A stretch of DNA of 64,000 bases from Zeus faber. Taxonomy: Eukaryota > Chordata > Actinopteri > Zeiformes > Zeidae. The stretch spans positions 21,121,397 to 21,185,396 of the forward strand of contig OY482848.1 in NCBI GenBank assembly GCA_960531495.1. The letters run 5' to 3'. The translations under genes and the position numbers were made by a program. Below are positions 49,855 to 62,068 of this stretch, in pieces (position 1 is the stretch's first letter; each line of letters starts with the position of its first letter). The notes beneath the pieces are model-generated. The model was given only the letters and a program-made list of their open reading frames with translations. It had not been told where the DNA came from and made no database searches.

Positions 49855-51950
49855 CAGGGCTGGACAAGCCCAGATTTATGTCTTTTTTTTCCAGACATTT
49901 TGCTGAAAAAAACATGATATGCGATTGGTTGAAAAGGACTGTTGTGGATCAAAAATGCCAAAACACAATTTGTTGGAAAACAAATATAGACTTTCAGTTG
50001 GCGACGGGACAATCCTGTGTGGTCAACTGACCGCTTTTGTAACAGAAGTAAATTGCTGTGAATGCATCTCATCCAACTGGTCTTGACTATGTTATTGATA
50101 GTCAAATTCAATATTTGAAGATAAACATGTTATATATTCTGAGCTAACCAAGATGGCCGATGTTATCATAGTATGTAATTGGTTTGCCTTTTACGCAATA
50201 AGTCTGGGAAAGTAAAAAGTGCAGCTGGGCAGCCACATTTGGCATGTTGGTTGCCCAAAGGACAACCACATACGCAAAAACAAGTATGAGTAGTATGCCG
50301 AGCAGCCTCCTCCAGGGTACGGTGCAATTTCATGGCTGATTATGACCATGTGCTGTGTTAAAACTGTGTTGTAATTTACGGAAGAAGAATAATCCGCCCA
50401 CCACCAACAGCACGTTGTTACATAACTAAGTGTTGTCGGATGTGCTGGTGGTGTTATTTATCATCATTTACCCCCCCCTCTAGCTGTTAACAACCACACA
50501 TTCAGTAATTCCCAAAGTGAACAGTCCACCGGTCACTTATTCAATTTTTGTCTTAGATGAGATAAAAAGAAGAGATCCTTTTGGTCCCCTAGAAGTATCA
50601 GGGTACTACAACAGTTTATTTAATCAAAAGCCAAGGTTTGCCACAGTAATTGACAACCGGAAGTGATACAGTCGCAGTCGTTCTCCACTGAAGGCGCCTT
50701 TGATTTGCTTAAAGGCTCTTTTCTTTTTAATCATTAGGCACTCAACGGGCTTTATAACTCAATATTTTAAACACATAATTATGCTCACTTCACTTTATAC
50801 TTTCACTCCCCCAAGGGAGACGAACAAAGTGCTACGTTATCTTCTCACCATCTTATCCTATCCAGCAGAAAAAAGAAAAACACTTTTCAACACATGCACA
50901 CTGGACTCTAAGTACCAAGATGATGTTTCCTACAGTGCGACAGGACATAACCACCCATATGAAGAGAATTACTGGCCGACAAGTGTCAAGCGGAAAGCGC
51001 TGGCCCCGGGGCCCTAACTGCGAAAAGCCAGCGGATGATCTCATGATCTTGACCTCTTCAGCGTAGACGGAGCAGACCCCGCTTCCCGCTGCTTCTTCCG
51101 CAGCGTCTAATACATCACAGGCCGTCGCGGAGTCAGCGCTCGGGAACCCAGCCGCCACACTGGACACATTGTTCCAGGGAAAGAAACGGGTGACAACGGT
51201 CACGGTTAAAAGAACCGATTCATCATTATCCTCGCCGCGAGGGCTCTCCACTCTTGCGTTTCTTCCCCAAACACACCCGAGTCCTCGAAACAGGCAGATT
51301 TGCATAATGGGAGAGAAAATCTGGTGTTTGACTGACAAAGGGGTTGGCTGCCACACATCCCTCGCTGCTGTTAAGCTGCTGTTAGTAGGACGTACCAGCA
51401 CTCCATTGATGGGGGTGAAATCATCGTGCGGCCATATTGGAGCGCGGTCCTCGTGTAGTGTTGTCGTATTTACATACATCAACCCGAGACGTATTTAGAG
51501 CGAGCTCTGAATCCGTGGCGTGTCACCACAGGGCCACATGCAGTTGTATGATGTCTTAACATTAAATTTGCCGCCGTGAATGCGTTTTACTTGTGGCTGT
51601 TCCGTGCTCGCTGTTTTTGTGTTTTGAATACATAAGAATAACTAAGCGTGTCCTATTTGCACACAAGAAAAATAGCACGATAGAGATAATTAAAGACGTA
51701 CAGTAAGCTTGTGTTTGATGTTTAATCTATAACCAAGAATAGACTTAAACTGCCACCCGTCCATACGGAGCTCACTAGTTAACACAGTGCTACTCATAAT
51801 AATTTAGTGTTTTTTTATGTCCACCATTAAAAAAAAAAATTGACAACGAAATACATAAAAAAAATGTATGCCGAAAATTTTTTACAAAGTCCATGTTCTC
51901 AAGGATGTTTTGATGTAAAATGTTTTGTTTAAATCTGAGGAAAAATATTT
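49855..51950. other. Intron sequence; unassigned 209-codon minus frame
   Basis: The minus frame at 50853-51482 is the longest non-repetitive frame outside lrrtm1. It has no recognisable domain, signal peptide or alpha-catenin similarity, and overlapping plus frames exist. I think it is chance in GC-richer sequence (51050-51300), though an unknown exon cannot be excluded. Confidence 0.4.
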
Positions 51951-51954
51951 AAAG

Positions 51955-51955
51955 A

Positions 51956-51995
<40 letters not shown>

Positions 51996-52000
51996 ATGGA
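51955..52000. repeat. AAAT microsatellite
   Basis: About eleven AAAT units in AT-rich sequence; further degenerate units lie to about 52052. Confidence 0.93.
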
Positions 52001-52359
52001 TAAATGATGAATACTAAAACAAAATAAATCAATTCATAAATAGATAAATAAATTCGGGGTCATTAGGATCAAAACAAACGTGCTAATATTGCGTTATCTT
52101 TGGTAGCCCTAACTTATTAAATCGCGAAAGATGCATTAAATACATTTTGACAAAGATGATTTTGTGTTCTCAGTACTCATATCAAAGTAAGGTACTTTAA
52201 CACAATGTTTTTAAAATACAAACACACTTTTAAAATTGGGATTCATCACGATTGACTACGCAAATTCCGGCAATTAATTATTTGAATTGTCTGACAGCTC
52301 GAAAATCTATAGAAAACACACTTGACCACCCTTCACCCACTCCTCTCTCACCCCAACAC

Positions 52360-52553
<194 letters not shown>

Positions 52554-52559
52554 CCCAAA

Positions 52560-55085
52560 ACACAAATTCACTGCCACTTGACGATGACTATCTGCACTTG
52601 TGTGAACCTCGATAAAACTAAGTGGAGTTTCTGTGAGAGGTGACCGTGGCTGACGTCCCACACATGCTGCCTGGGGGACGGTGGAGAAAGAATTTTAAGC
52701 AACAACAGTGCAACACGCAGGTGTGACGCCGAGGGGACGGTTTGTTTCTGCACCGACCTTTTTAATCTCTTGAAAAGAAGGCAAAGAGAAGAGCAACCGC
52801 ATTGCCAACTGCGACCGGAGAAAGTCTATTATGACTCCCTCGCTGTAGAGGGCAGCAATAGCAGAACGCGATATTGACTGCCGCTCAGCTGGACTCTGGA
52901 GCAATTCCATTCTGAGCTTGAGGTTTTTCCACGGTAAGCTCTTATATACAGTACAGTATAATATTTATTACCAACATCATTTATAACTCCAAAACGCAAT
53001 GGAGGACAATCCCTGCACTAGATCCCGACACAAAGCCTTCGCTCCGTAACCAACCGCTTCTTATGTGTGCTTTGCGTCTGAGATTCAACACAGAAAATGA
53101 TGTTGACACTCGCAGCACAGAAAGGGGTGGTGACACATTCCAACGCACAAAACGGCACCAAAGAAACAGCGCCGCACAAAAGGTCTCAGACGAGAGCAGG
53201 CCTTAACACATGTGCGTGTACTTTAACCGAGAGACAACAGAGCCCCTTTGGTGTAAAAATAGAACGGCTGCGAGCTTTGACGCTGTTGCACGGCGTCAGA
53301 AAATCGTACTTTGGATTTGAGAATGTAACCTGTGTTTGTCAGCTTTGGCAAGAGGCTGGGAAATGTAATCACCCTCACAGCCTTGTTTTTAAAATAAAGA
53401 AATGTTGTTGTTTTTTTTTTTTTCTGAATGACGCGGGCAGATGGCGCTGAACGTTGGCCTGTTCCGCTGCAGATCCGATTTGCTGTTGTGGAGGCCTTGA
53501 ACAAGGCAAAGAATATCCACCAAACAAATACATTATATTTCAAAGAAGCATTTCATTCATGCACTGACAATAGTCAAATATCCAAAATCTGGTTTTGGGG
53601 ATATAATGTGTGTGGTACAGAACTGAAACATTGGTATGGTTATGAATTAAATTTCGATGCAAAGAGCCCATTCCAATAATAATGCTGGTACCAATACCAA
53701 TACCAAATACAAGTAATAACATAAATGTTCCTAAAGATCAATCTGCCAAGAAATCTCCAGGTCCTGCAGTACTACATACTCTCCTGGGCACATCAATGCA
53801 ACTGCCAATGACAATCATGGGTACTGTTGTTTTTTGGTGACTTTTCAGCTGCCGAAGTGGCAAACAAAATCAACAAAGTAAAAAAACATGAATTCAAGGG
53901 TAAAGACCTCTAGTAAAGTTTCAACATAAAGTACACGAGATTCTCCAGTGATTCTGTGTTGTGGGACTTGAAGTGAAGGTGATGACTGCTGATTCAAATA
54001 ACTGATGGGGAAACCAATAGCGACCGGAAGTCCTATCTATTTTCAAACTACAGGGGGAAGGCTAGTTGTTTCAGAATTGACCGAATTAAAACAAATCAAG
54101 AGCGCCATGTCAGAATCCAGGCAAGGCCGCGCTAAAAAAGGTTGCAATTACAACTCACTGGTGAAGAGTTTCACAACATAGTGTACTGAGCCATGATGTT
54201 TAGCTGTCACAAATATAATTTATCGTAACCTTAAATAGCGAAAACTCTGCCACTGTCTGGCCGGTTCATTTCTGTTGCAGCAAGCAAATACGTTGATTCC
54301 TTTGGTTGCAGCGGACAGTTCGGTAAAGGTCTGGCCCTTTCGGGTAACTCTGTGCAACATATGACAAACATTATTGACTGGAGGCATCAACAACATATCA
54401 GTGGACTGTGCATGTCAAGGGCTGTGAATGGGTCAATAGGTCAATAATATTGACGCACAATATGCATGTTAATGGGATAAATCAGTTTTTTTACGGTCCT
54501 GTTATTGAAACCTGCTCCACTACAGGGAGTGACGCAAAAATGGAGTCAAGAAAAAAAAAAAAGAAAAGCACTTCAGCAAATGATAATTGTTACATCACTC
54601 TCCTTTGAGGCTGGCTGCAGAGGCAATGAGGATCATGAAACAGATGGAGGTTTTCTGAGCAGAACCACCATCCATCAAAGTCTCAGTGGGTTGTTTTTTC
54701 TTGTTTACGGTTTTGTTTTTTTTTAAGGATAAGCTGTGATGTTAGCGTCGGTCCCCCCCGTCATCAGGAAACAGCCTAGCAAACTTGAACAGACAACGTT
54801 ACGGACGCTGTCCAAACAATGGCAGTAATTTACAAGGGGAGAACGTCAGACGGATGAAGAGTCGTGTTCTTCAAACCAAAACCTACGTTCAGCTCTTTGT
54901 CCAGCATATTTCAAGGTAAACATTTTGACCTTCCCATAATGGACAGACTCCCTCTTTCTACGCACAAGCACGAAAGAGATGCGTCATGGCTAATTAACTT
55001 GGGCTAAGATAGCTCTCGTCATTTTATCATGTCAAACAGATAGACAAAGAGATCCCAAAAAAGCCTGTGAGGAGTGCCAGGGCCC
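52560..55085. other. Intron sequence; possible small coding remnant at 54221-54387
   Basis: No intact gene. On the minus strand 54387-54221 reads 55 codons (MPPVNNVCHMLHR… ending FRYLRLR) before a stop, in a region (53700-54620) that has the look of a decayed element, but I could not identify ends or a family. Confidence 0.35.
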
Positions 55086-55098
55086 AGCGATCGCCACG

Positions 55099-55452
55099 CT
55101 AGTTCACAGGCTCCCACCAGCTTTTCCAATCTGACATGACAGCCTCTGTGGGGAACTCTGGCTGGGTTGCTGGAGTTGTGTGCCTGGCTGCCAGCCTGCC
55201 AGGAGGTGAAGAGCGCTGGCGAGGCCTCTTACGTTGACTAATTAAAGTCGAAACAAGTGCATGGATAAATGCAGATGGGGATTGCAACTCATGGGTTGGC
55301 TCTGGCTCTAAATGCCGGACGCTATGCAGAGTCAGAGCCTCCATGGCTTCAATCGTCAAGCCACGTTTAGAAGTGGGCACGGGTAAGACAGGGACAGCAC
55401 TTGAAGCAGAGAGAGTGACAGGGAGAGGTTCCTGAAAATGTGCAAAAATCAA
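55099..55452 (-). other. Unassigned 117-codon open frame
   Basis: A Pro/Ser/Glu-rich frame with no repeat content and no domain I recognise. It lacks any visible promoter or splice support. It could be chance, an exon of an unannotated gene, or a decayed transposon ORF; chance is most likely. Confidence 0.2.
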
Positions 55453-55561
55453 ATGAGCTTTCTTTCCTATCTTCTAACATGTAGGCAACCATATGTATTT
55501 ACATGTGAATCATATTATATGTTTGGGACAATATAAAATATTTGAGCCAATATTGTATACC

Positions 55562-55712
55562 CACAGCCATACTAGCAACCATTCCAGCCATACTGGCAAC
55601 CAGACTAGCCCTACTGACAACCATACTGGCAACCAGACTAGCCCTACTGACAACCATACTGGCAACCAGACTAGCCATACTACCAACCATATTAACAACC
55701 ATTCCAGCCGGC
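55562..55712. repeat. 33-bp minisatellite
   Basis: Units reading 'actggcaaccagactagccc' plus 'tactgacaaccat' repeat about every 33 bp, with a nested 16-17-bp sub-unit. Because 33 is a multiple of three, all frames repeat an 11-residue motif (for example NHTGNQTSPTD). It directly adjoins the transposon copy at 55706. Confidence 0.9.
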
Positions 55713-56695
55713 AAAACACATTCTTGGGTTTTTTCCAGATTCGTGTTCCTTTGTGAGTTTTTTATCTCTCAATGTATTTTCAAAACAGAGTTTGATTTAT
55801 ATATAGTAGAAAAAATTTAAACCGTCAAGTTAAATATTACCGTTAGATTACATGGGGAAACGCAGTTCACTCACCCGAGACGCTGAATAGCACTGAACAA
55901 AACCGATCGATCGTTTCCTTTAAAGCGACCGTCCAGGTGAGGATCATTTCTCCATATTCCATGTGGTGTGAAGTCACAATATGAAACCGTTTTGATAGAG
56001 TTCAACCTTAAAATTTTACTACTTTTACACACACACACAGAGACTTCGTTGTGGAGGGGTCGTGTACCAACGTGTACCATCGAAGAAGAAATGCTGACGT
56101 CACTTCCGTCAACGAGGCTCCTTCGGTTTCACTTGTCTGTGAAAACTTCCATCTCCGTGTCGTTATGGATTACGAGAAGCAGGTGGAGGAAGATCAAAAT
56201 CATATCGTGGACCTTAATGTGACCAGTGCGATAGATCCAAGTCAGCGTAAGCAGCGCGTACTGGACTTCATTTTCCGTGATGATAATCAGTTCTCCGACA
56301 GCAACGCCGAGAAGGACAGCGATGCTGAATCTGATACTAAACTGGACTTGGAGAACATCTCAAACAGTGGATTTCAAACTTAATGTGACGATGAAACGGA
56401 ATATTTTCAGGAACCACCAGAGGAGACCGACGACACGCCCGTTGTAGTTACAACGGAAGAAGTTGATGACGCGATGAAGTATGTTGAGGTTGGTGATGCA
56501 GATTATGAACAAGTAGCAATGGACAGGATGCTCAAGCTTACCTGCAAATGTAGCCAGGGGCGAAAAGAAAATGAAAAGAGGCCCCAAACAGGCTCTCAGA
56601 GTGAAGCTGGGGTAGGGTTGAGGTTAGCCAACATAATAACTCCAAGAACGTAGAAGATATTTGGCATACGCACATTTATATTCTGTGCATAAAAT
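55706..56695 (+). mobile_element. Degenerate DNA transposon E, copy 1 (no ends visible)
   Basis: About 950 bp align in order with 62145-63095 (for example 'gattacatggggaaac', 'gatcgatcgtttccttta', 'catattccatgt', and the coding remnant). The terminal repeats seen in copy 2 are not found here. Similarity is lost at the minisatellite on the left and near 56695 on the right. Confidence 0.85.
56165..56617 (+). pseudogene. Acidic ORF remnant of transposon E, copy 1
   Basis: It starts MDYEKQVEED and runs through an acidic Asp/Ser-rich stretch (SDSNAEKDSDAES). A TAA interrupts it near 56380, after which the same frame continues (EPPEETDDTPVV…, then a Cys-x-Cys motif, CKC). Compared with copy 2, the end is shifted by an extra base in the A-rich region near 56570. 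Homology to any named transposase is not visible to me. Confidence 0.6.
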
Positions 56696-56699
56696 CACA

Positions 56700-58825
56700 T
56701 TTGGCATATTCTGTCTATACTGTATGTTTCAATTGATTAATTTGGTATAGTTGGACCTTATGACAGTTGTCTGCACAGCAAAGCACCAATTTTACCACGA
56801 CATATAAAAATGAACTTGGCCAAATAAATAGATTCTGATTGTGATTCAGATATTGAATCTTCTCAAAGAGAGCTGTAAGGTGTTTTATATTTTATGGATG
56901 TTTTAATATATGAACTTAAACCTTTGTACATTTACATTTTATTTCCATCACTAATGTGCAGCCTTTATTTTTTGAGTGATGCAAAGTTAGAAATCATAGT
57001 TTAACGTAGTGACAGCATTGACAATCCAAAGTGTACAGTTTGAAATTAGCATGCGATTCATGACATATTATAGGGGACCTGTTTTAAAGCGTACTCAAAC
57101 ATCTGCTGAAACAAATTTGCAGAAGACTGAGTAAACCATACGACTAAATGAACATAAAGCTGTGCACATAACTGGTGCGCGACCAAAATCCGAAATGCAC
57201 AGTCAAAATGGTTTCAGTGCGCACCAACTACCAAAGTGGTGATGATAAATGAGAAATTGTGCAGACTGCCGACATCTTTCACTTTGACTACAGCGGAACG
57301 TCTGCTCTGGTTGCTGTTTATCTTGCACGAGTTCCACTTCTGATGAAAGGTTCGACTCTTTTTTTGAAATTTGGTCTTTCTTGACCAGTCACAGTAAAAA
57401 GAGTAGTTCGATTTGATTCAGTTGGTTTAATGAACGGTGAGCGAAGGAACTCAAGAGTTATATCTGAGTTGTGAACAGCAATCTCACAGAATTATTTAAT
57501 TCTGTCAAAATGGTTTATATTGATGGAATGCAGTGTGGGAGTGATACCAGAAGATTTGTTGCGAACAGATCGTTGCCAGACTGGCATCACTAAGTTCCGT
57601 GCGGCTGCAGATACAGCAGAATCAAATTGAATGTCAGTTATTTTTATTCTCGTGAAATTGGTTTACCCTGATGTCATATGTAATATCTTGGTAAAAGAAA
57701 GTAAACGGAGAAGAAAAAAAATGTAAAAGAAAGTAAATATTTATATAAAAATTCAATTGTTTATTTCCTGATCCTTTGAATTGTCTTGCATTTAGGCAGT
57801 GAACCACTATGGATGACTGTACTCAGGATGTAGGAATCACAATGGCCTCAAGATGTCCTGGAAAATTACTTTCACATTCACTAAATGGAATTGTCATAGA
57901 ATACCAATTAGGAAACAGAAGTAAATATTAAATATTATATATATATCGTATTTCCATATTTAAAAGTGACCGGGGCCTCTTTTTTTTATCTCAACTGCAG
58001 AGGCTTTTATTGGCAGCAGGCTGATATTAGAGGTAGGCTTTTATATCTAAAAACTCTCTTCGAATTTTAAATTGGAACTTCCGTCTGGGTGCCATGCTCC
58101 TCAAGATAAATACATCTTAAATAAAAACACACTCTGTTTTTATCTGAAGAAAATGTTTACTTCTATTTTCTATTTGAAATGTATCAGCACCATGCACTTT
58201 CTTTTTTTCTTCAGAGCCACAGGAGCCGACGCACAGTGGACCGGGAATCGCTCTCTCTCCATTACGGAATCCGCTGTCCTTCAGGACAAGGCAGAAGGTC
58301 CCTTAGTTGGGTGTAAAATTTTTGTTTCATACAAGTAGAAACAAATTAAATCAAATAGATCTCAAATGACAACATAGGAAAACCAACACAGGAACCGGGC
58401 GCCGTGTGCGTGCTGTCTGGAGGAGAAAGAAAAACCTCCACTGCAATTCTCTGATTTTGGTTTAGGTTTAACACAATGACTAATCATAGTTGAAAAAGTG
58501 TAATAAGTAATACGTGTTGAAAATAGCATGATTATATTGTTGAATTTATTAATTTAAAGTGGTGCAAATGTACATTATGCTTAACTGGCATGCACATTAT
58601 ATAACAGACACTGCGAGTTCATCCCTCCTTGGTTTTTTACCCGATCTGTCTTTGTGGCAGGCCCTTATTTGTTTGTGTTGACGACATGCCAAGTATGTAT
58701 TAGAGGCCGGGTTTTTATTTGACTACCAGTTTATATTTGAGGAAATACGCTATATATACAAATACAACCAATATTAAGAAGCCTACACCTATTATTTATC
58801 TTCTTTGTGTATCTTGATTTGTGTG
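56700..58825. other. Intron sequence; possible repeat related to 14.3 and 16.2 kb
   Basis: Segment 57400-57600 ('gattcagttggttta', 'gagttgtgaacagcaatc', 'gttgcgaacagatcgttg') resembles 14260-14390 and weakly 16237-16290. No gene. Confidence 0.4.
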
Positions 58826-58827
58826 TT

Positions 58828-58858
<31 letters not shown>

Positions 58859-58872
58859 TCTATATATATATA
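58828..58872. repeat. AT array with inverted symmetry
   Basis: An AT array, 'actgtatct', then more AT units; further AT-rich degenerate TTAA/AATT sequence to about 58950. Confidence 0.85.
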
Positions 58873-58954
58873 AATAATTAACTAATTAATTAATGAATTT
58901 ATTATAATTAATAAATTATTTATTTATTTAATTAATGTATTTATTCATTTGCTG

Positions 58955-60685
58955 CATAAAGGGTGAGTACCAAACAACATCCCCAGGGGCTCCCCTGAGG
59001 ACCAGACCAAAAAATATATGTGCACTCCTGAACATAAAACATATCGCCTGCACTTGGAAGTGGAATCAAGGACCTGTTCACTCTAGGTCGCTCGCATTCA
59101 TAAAAACAACAGCTCAGCCAGTGAATGGGTCTGAACTTAAAGCTAAATAAAAGGACGATGGCCTCAAAGTGCCTGCTATCTCTTCTGGGCCCTCTCATCT
59201 CAACGAGTAGGGGGCGATATTACAAAAGCTCAAGCGGGAAAAGCCTGCTTTATAATAAGCTCATTAAACTATATGGAGCCTCATTTACCCCCAACAAGAG
59301 CCGCTAACTACCCGCTGCAGAAACACGCACGAGTCCATAAACCTTTATTGGTACCTGCCACTGCAACGCCCCCCCCGACCCCCCACCCCGGCCATTAATT
59401 GTTGAAGTGGGCTGCGTGGATTCATCACTTAAGTGCAATCTAACCTTGTTAAGGGAGATGAGCACGACGAGAGGGTAACGCCTGTTCTCTGAACAACGAC
59501 TTCCGCAATTTGTTTCATTTACTGTTTCAGCGTTGGGCGATAAACCCCTTTGTGCTACGTTGGAGCTGTTTACGCACATTCATCAGGTTCAATTCCCTGA
59601 GGCCCGGGTCTACTTTGCGTCCCGTGAAGCCCTTTTCAATATTAATACAAGTGTGCTAATGGTGCCAGCCGCCATGAAGGAAGGGAAGGAGAGTGAGCTC
59701 TGAATGGATGGCAGAAAGGGACCCCGCTCGGAGTGATCAATACCCTTCTGTATTGGGTCGGTTTCATTGTTTCATTTATCGTGCTGTACTTTCAGATCAA
59801 TGGCCATGAATACATTATGCTCGCTCCACCTTTTCACTTGATTGTTTTTTAATGCTTAATGTAACAGGGCGCTCACGTACACACACATACAGACATACGC
59901 ACACAGGCATGAACACACTGATTCGGTGACTCTCTCTCGTTCATACACACACACGCACATACACATTCAAATTAAAAAGCACATAATTAAAATAATTTTC
60001 AATCCCCACTAACGTCTTCCTCCATTGAAACAACATGGCAACACAAATGCCAGGTCCACTCAACTAAATTTGAAGTGTTATATTGGCCGATCTTGGGCTA
60101 TTGCGCTGGCCAACACCCAACGCCTTAATCGAACAGATTGTAATATGTTTTGTCATTTTTCCTCCACTCTGGATTATCTGAGATCATAATTCCTCAGATC
60201 AAGGCTCCACCCAGCACGGCGATTAAAATAACGGATACATATACTTCAGCAGTATCTCACAGGGGGCGGTGCCATTATACTGTATATCAGCACAGCTGTC
60301 AGGCTGTTATAGGGGCAAGGTCCCATGCCTGAAGCTAATAAAGTGGAAGGATGCATGTATAACTCTTTCATCCAATCGTCTTGACCGGAACTAACCGCAG
60401 GTTTGGTTTTCAGGACAATATCGTCAGTAGGAATTTGTTTAAAAGTGTCACGACTCTTCTCTCCCTGCTCTCAGGCCACCGGCTGGCATTTAGAATTGAG
60501 GATTGTTTTACTTTTTCCCTTTGTGTGTGTGTGTGTGTGTGTGTGTGAGTGATTTGTGTGTCTGCTGTGAAGCCTTCCATCTTTCACGGCCGACTCTGAT
60601 GTTGATTTATGGCCCTCCAGGTCTTTGTGGCTTACAAACCGTGGGGACAGTTTTAACTGGCATGCTTCTGACATGCCCCCCCGTT
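58955..60685. other. Intron sequence with candidate conserved noncoding region (59150-59600)
   Basis: No gene. About 59150-59600 is non-repetitive and compositionally mixed with TAAT/ATTA and homeobox-like words, apart from a C run near 59370-59388. Short CA-like runs occur at about 59878-59890 and 59944-59955. Confidence 0.35.
60523..60548. repeat. Short TG array
   Basis: About 13 TG units. Confidence 0.95.
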
Positions 60686-60689
60686 CGTA

Positions 60690-61105
60690 TCGCTTACGCC
60701 AGTGTTTTCCAACCCTTTTTCTGCCACAACCACACTTTTTAAAATGAAATGAAAAAAAGAAATGTGCTTATTATTATCAAGGCTACCAATAGTTAGTCAT
60801 GCAAGAATCACAAATGATTCATTCATAGCAAACAAATCAACTGAATATGACTTACAAACTGTGAGTACATTTAAGTTTAGGGGAATTTTTTGTTTTTATA
60901 ATTTATATTGAATTTGACGGATTTACACTTTGCATTCCGAGAATGGAACGCCTCTTTTTCCTGAGCGGGCCCTCAAGAACAGAATCCCAAAAAAATAGTT
61001 TAACCTTTCAGTGCTAATAGTCCTCACTTTCACTGTGAAACTGAAGCTTGTGCTGATGAACACAGAGCTGCTATTCAGGCTAGGACCAATGACTTGGATG
61101 AATTA
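60690..61105 (+). repeat. Dispersed repeat family A, copy 3
   Basis: It starts 'gtgttttccaaccctttttc', contains 'tagtcatgcaagaatcacaa', 'aatcccaaaaaaatag', 'actttcactgtgaaac' and 'acacagagctgctattcagg', and ends near 'gatgaattaatagg'. It aligns in order with 4806-5745 but without the insert, confirming that 5125-5462 is a later insertion. Confidence 0.65.
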
Positions 61106-61109
61106 ATAG

Positions 61110-62065
61110 GAAGGTAATTAGAGGCCTCAGAAGAAAATGTTGATTGTTTTATGTGTTTGTCAACGGACTTTGGAAAAAAGAAAACAATTATTTTGCGGGA
61201 ACCTCTTTTGTTGAAGCGGTCAGACCTAACCGTCCAGAAAATCCACACGCCACCACGGACCCACCACCGCACCACACCATGGCCACCCACCAATCTAGAA
61301 GCGCTAACACCACCACAAATAATTAAGGATACAATTCAGTGTAATTGCGTAATTTAGTGGTCGTATTGTCAGAACAATTTGGCCATAGAGAAGTGATTCA
61401 ATTAATACCTCACGGGTCATTACCCATTTTCCTCCTCTGGCCAGCGGGAATGGCGGTGCTGAAGGTACAAAAAGGCTAGCGGAGCGGGGGATAATGCAAT
61501 TTGATTTCACAGACATTAGGAGGGAGACGGCGAGAGAGAGGGAGAGACCGAGAGGGAGAGACCAAGAGAGAGAGAGACAGAGAGAGAGTTTGTCTAATTG
61601 TCTCCTTCTCTGTCTTCCCCTGTTGCAATTTTGCTGTATACCTCTGTGAGTATTTGGCAACGGCAGAGTACACAAAGGACAAGAGGTGAGTGGGGGAGGG
61701 CAAAGCGTATTATCAACACTCAGCCTTGGCTTCATAACAGTCAAATAAGATGGAATGGGGATGGAAATCCCCCATTACAAGCTGAAATACCTCACCCCAA
61801 AACCCCAAAAAGTGGAAGTCAGAGCCAACAGCTGTTGTGTTGTATATTTCCTCTTAACATGCCACAGTGATGATGATGTCGGGGCTGAGTGTGTTTTAAA
61901 CTGCGACGGAGAAGCATGACGCGACACTGGGCCAGCTGGGAGGCCATTACACCCTCACTACACCAGGACAGATTGTCACACTGAGAAGTGCAACCAACAG
62001 CTGCACCAGTGAGGAGAAGAAGGGAAATTAGGTAACAAGGAATGAAATAAAAATTGTATATACAC
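61110..62065. other. Intron sequence with a GA run
   Basis: A GA/GAGACC-rich tract lies at about 61527-61590. Overlapping frames on both strands lack domains. Confidence 0.5.
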
Positions 62066-62068
62066 ATA

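Noticed and set aside
50853-51482. 209-codon minus frame as a possible ctnna2 or other exon
   Set aside because: Compared by eye with alpha-catenin segments and found no similarity; overlapping plus frames and lack of splice context make chance more likely.
59580-59610. Another B-box-like word (GGTTCAATTCC)
   Set aside because: No matching A box upstream; probably chance.
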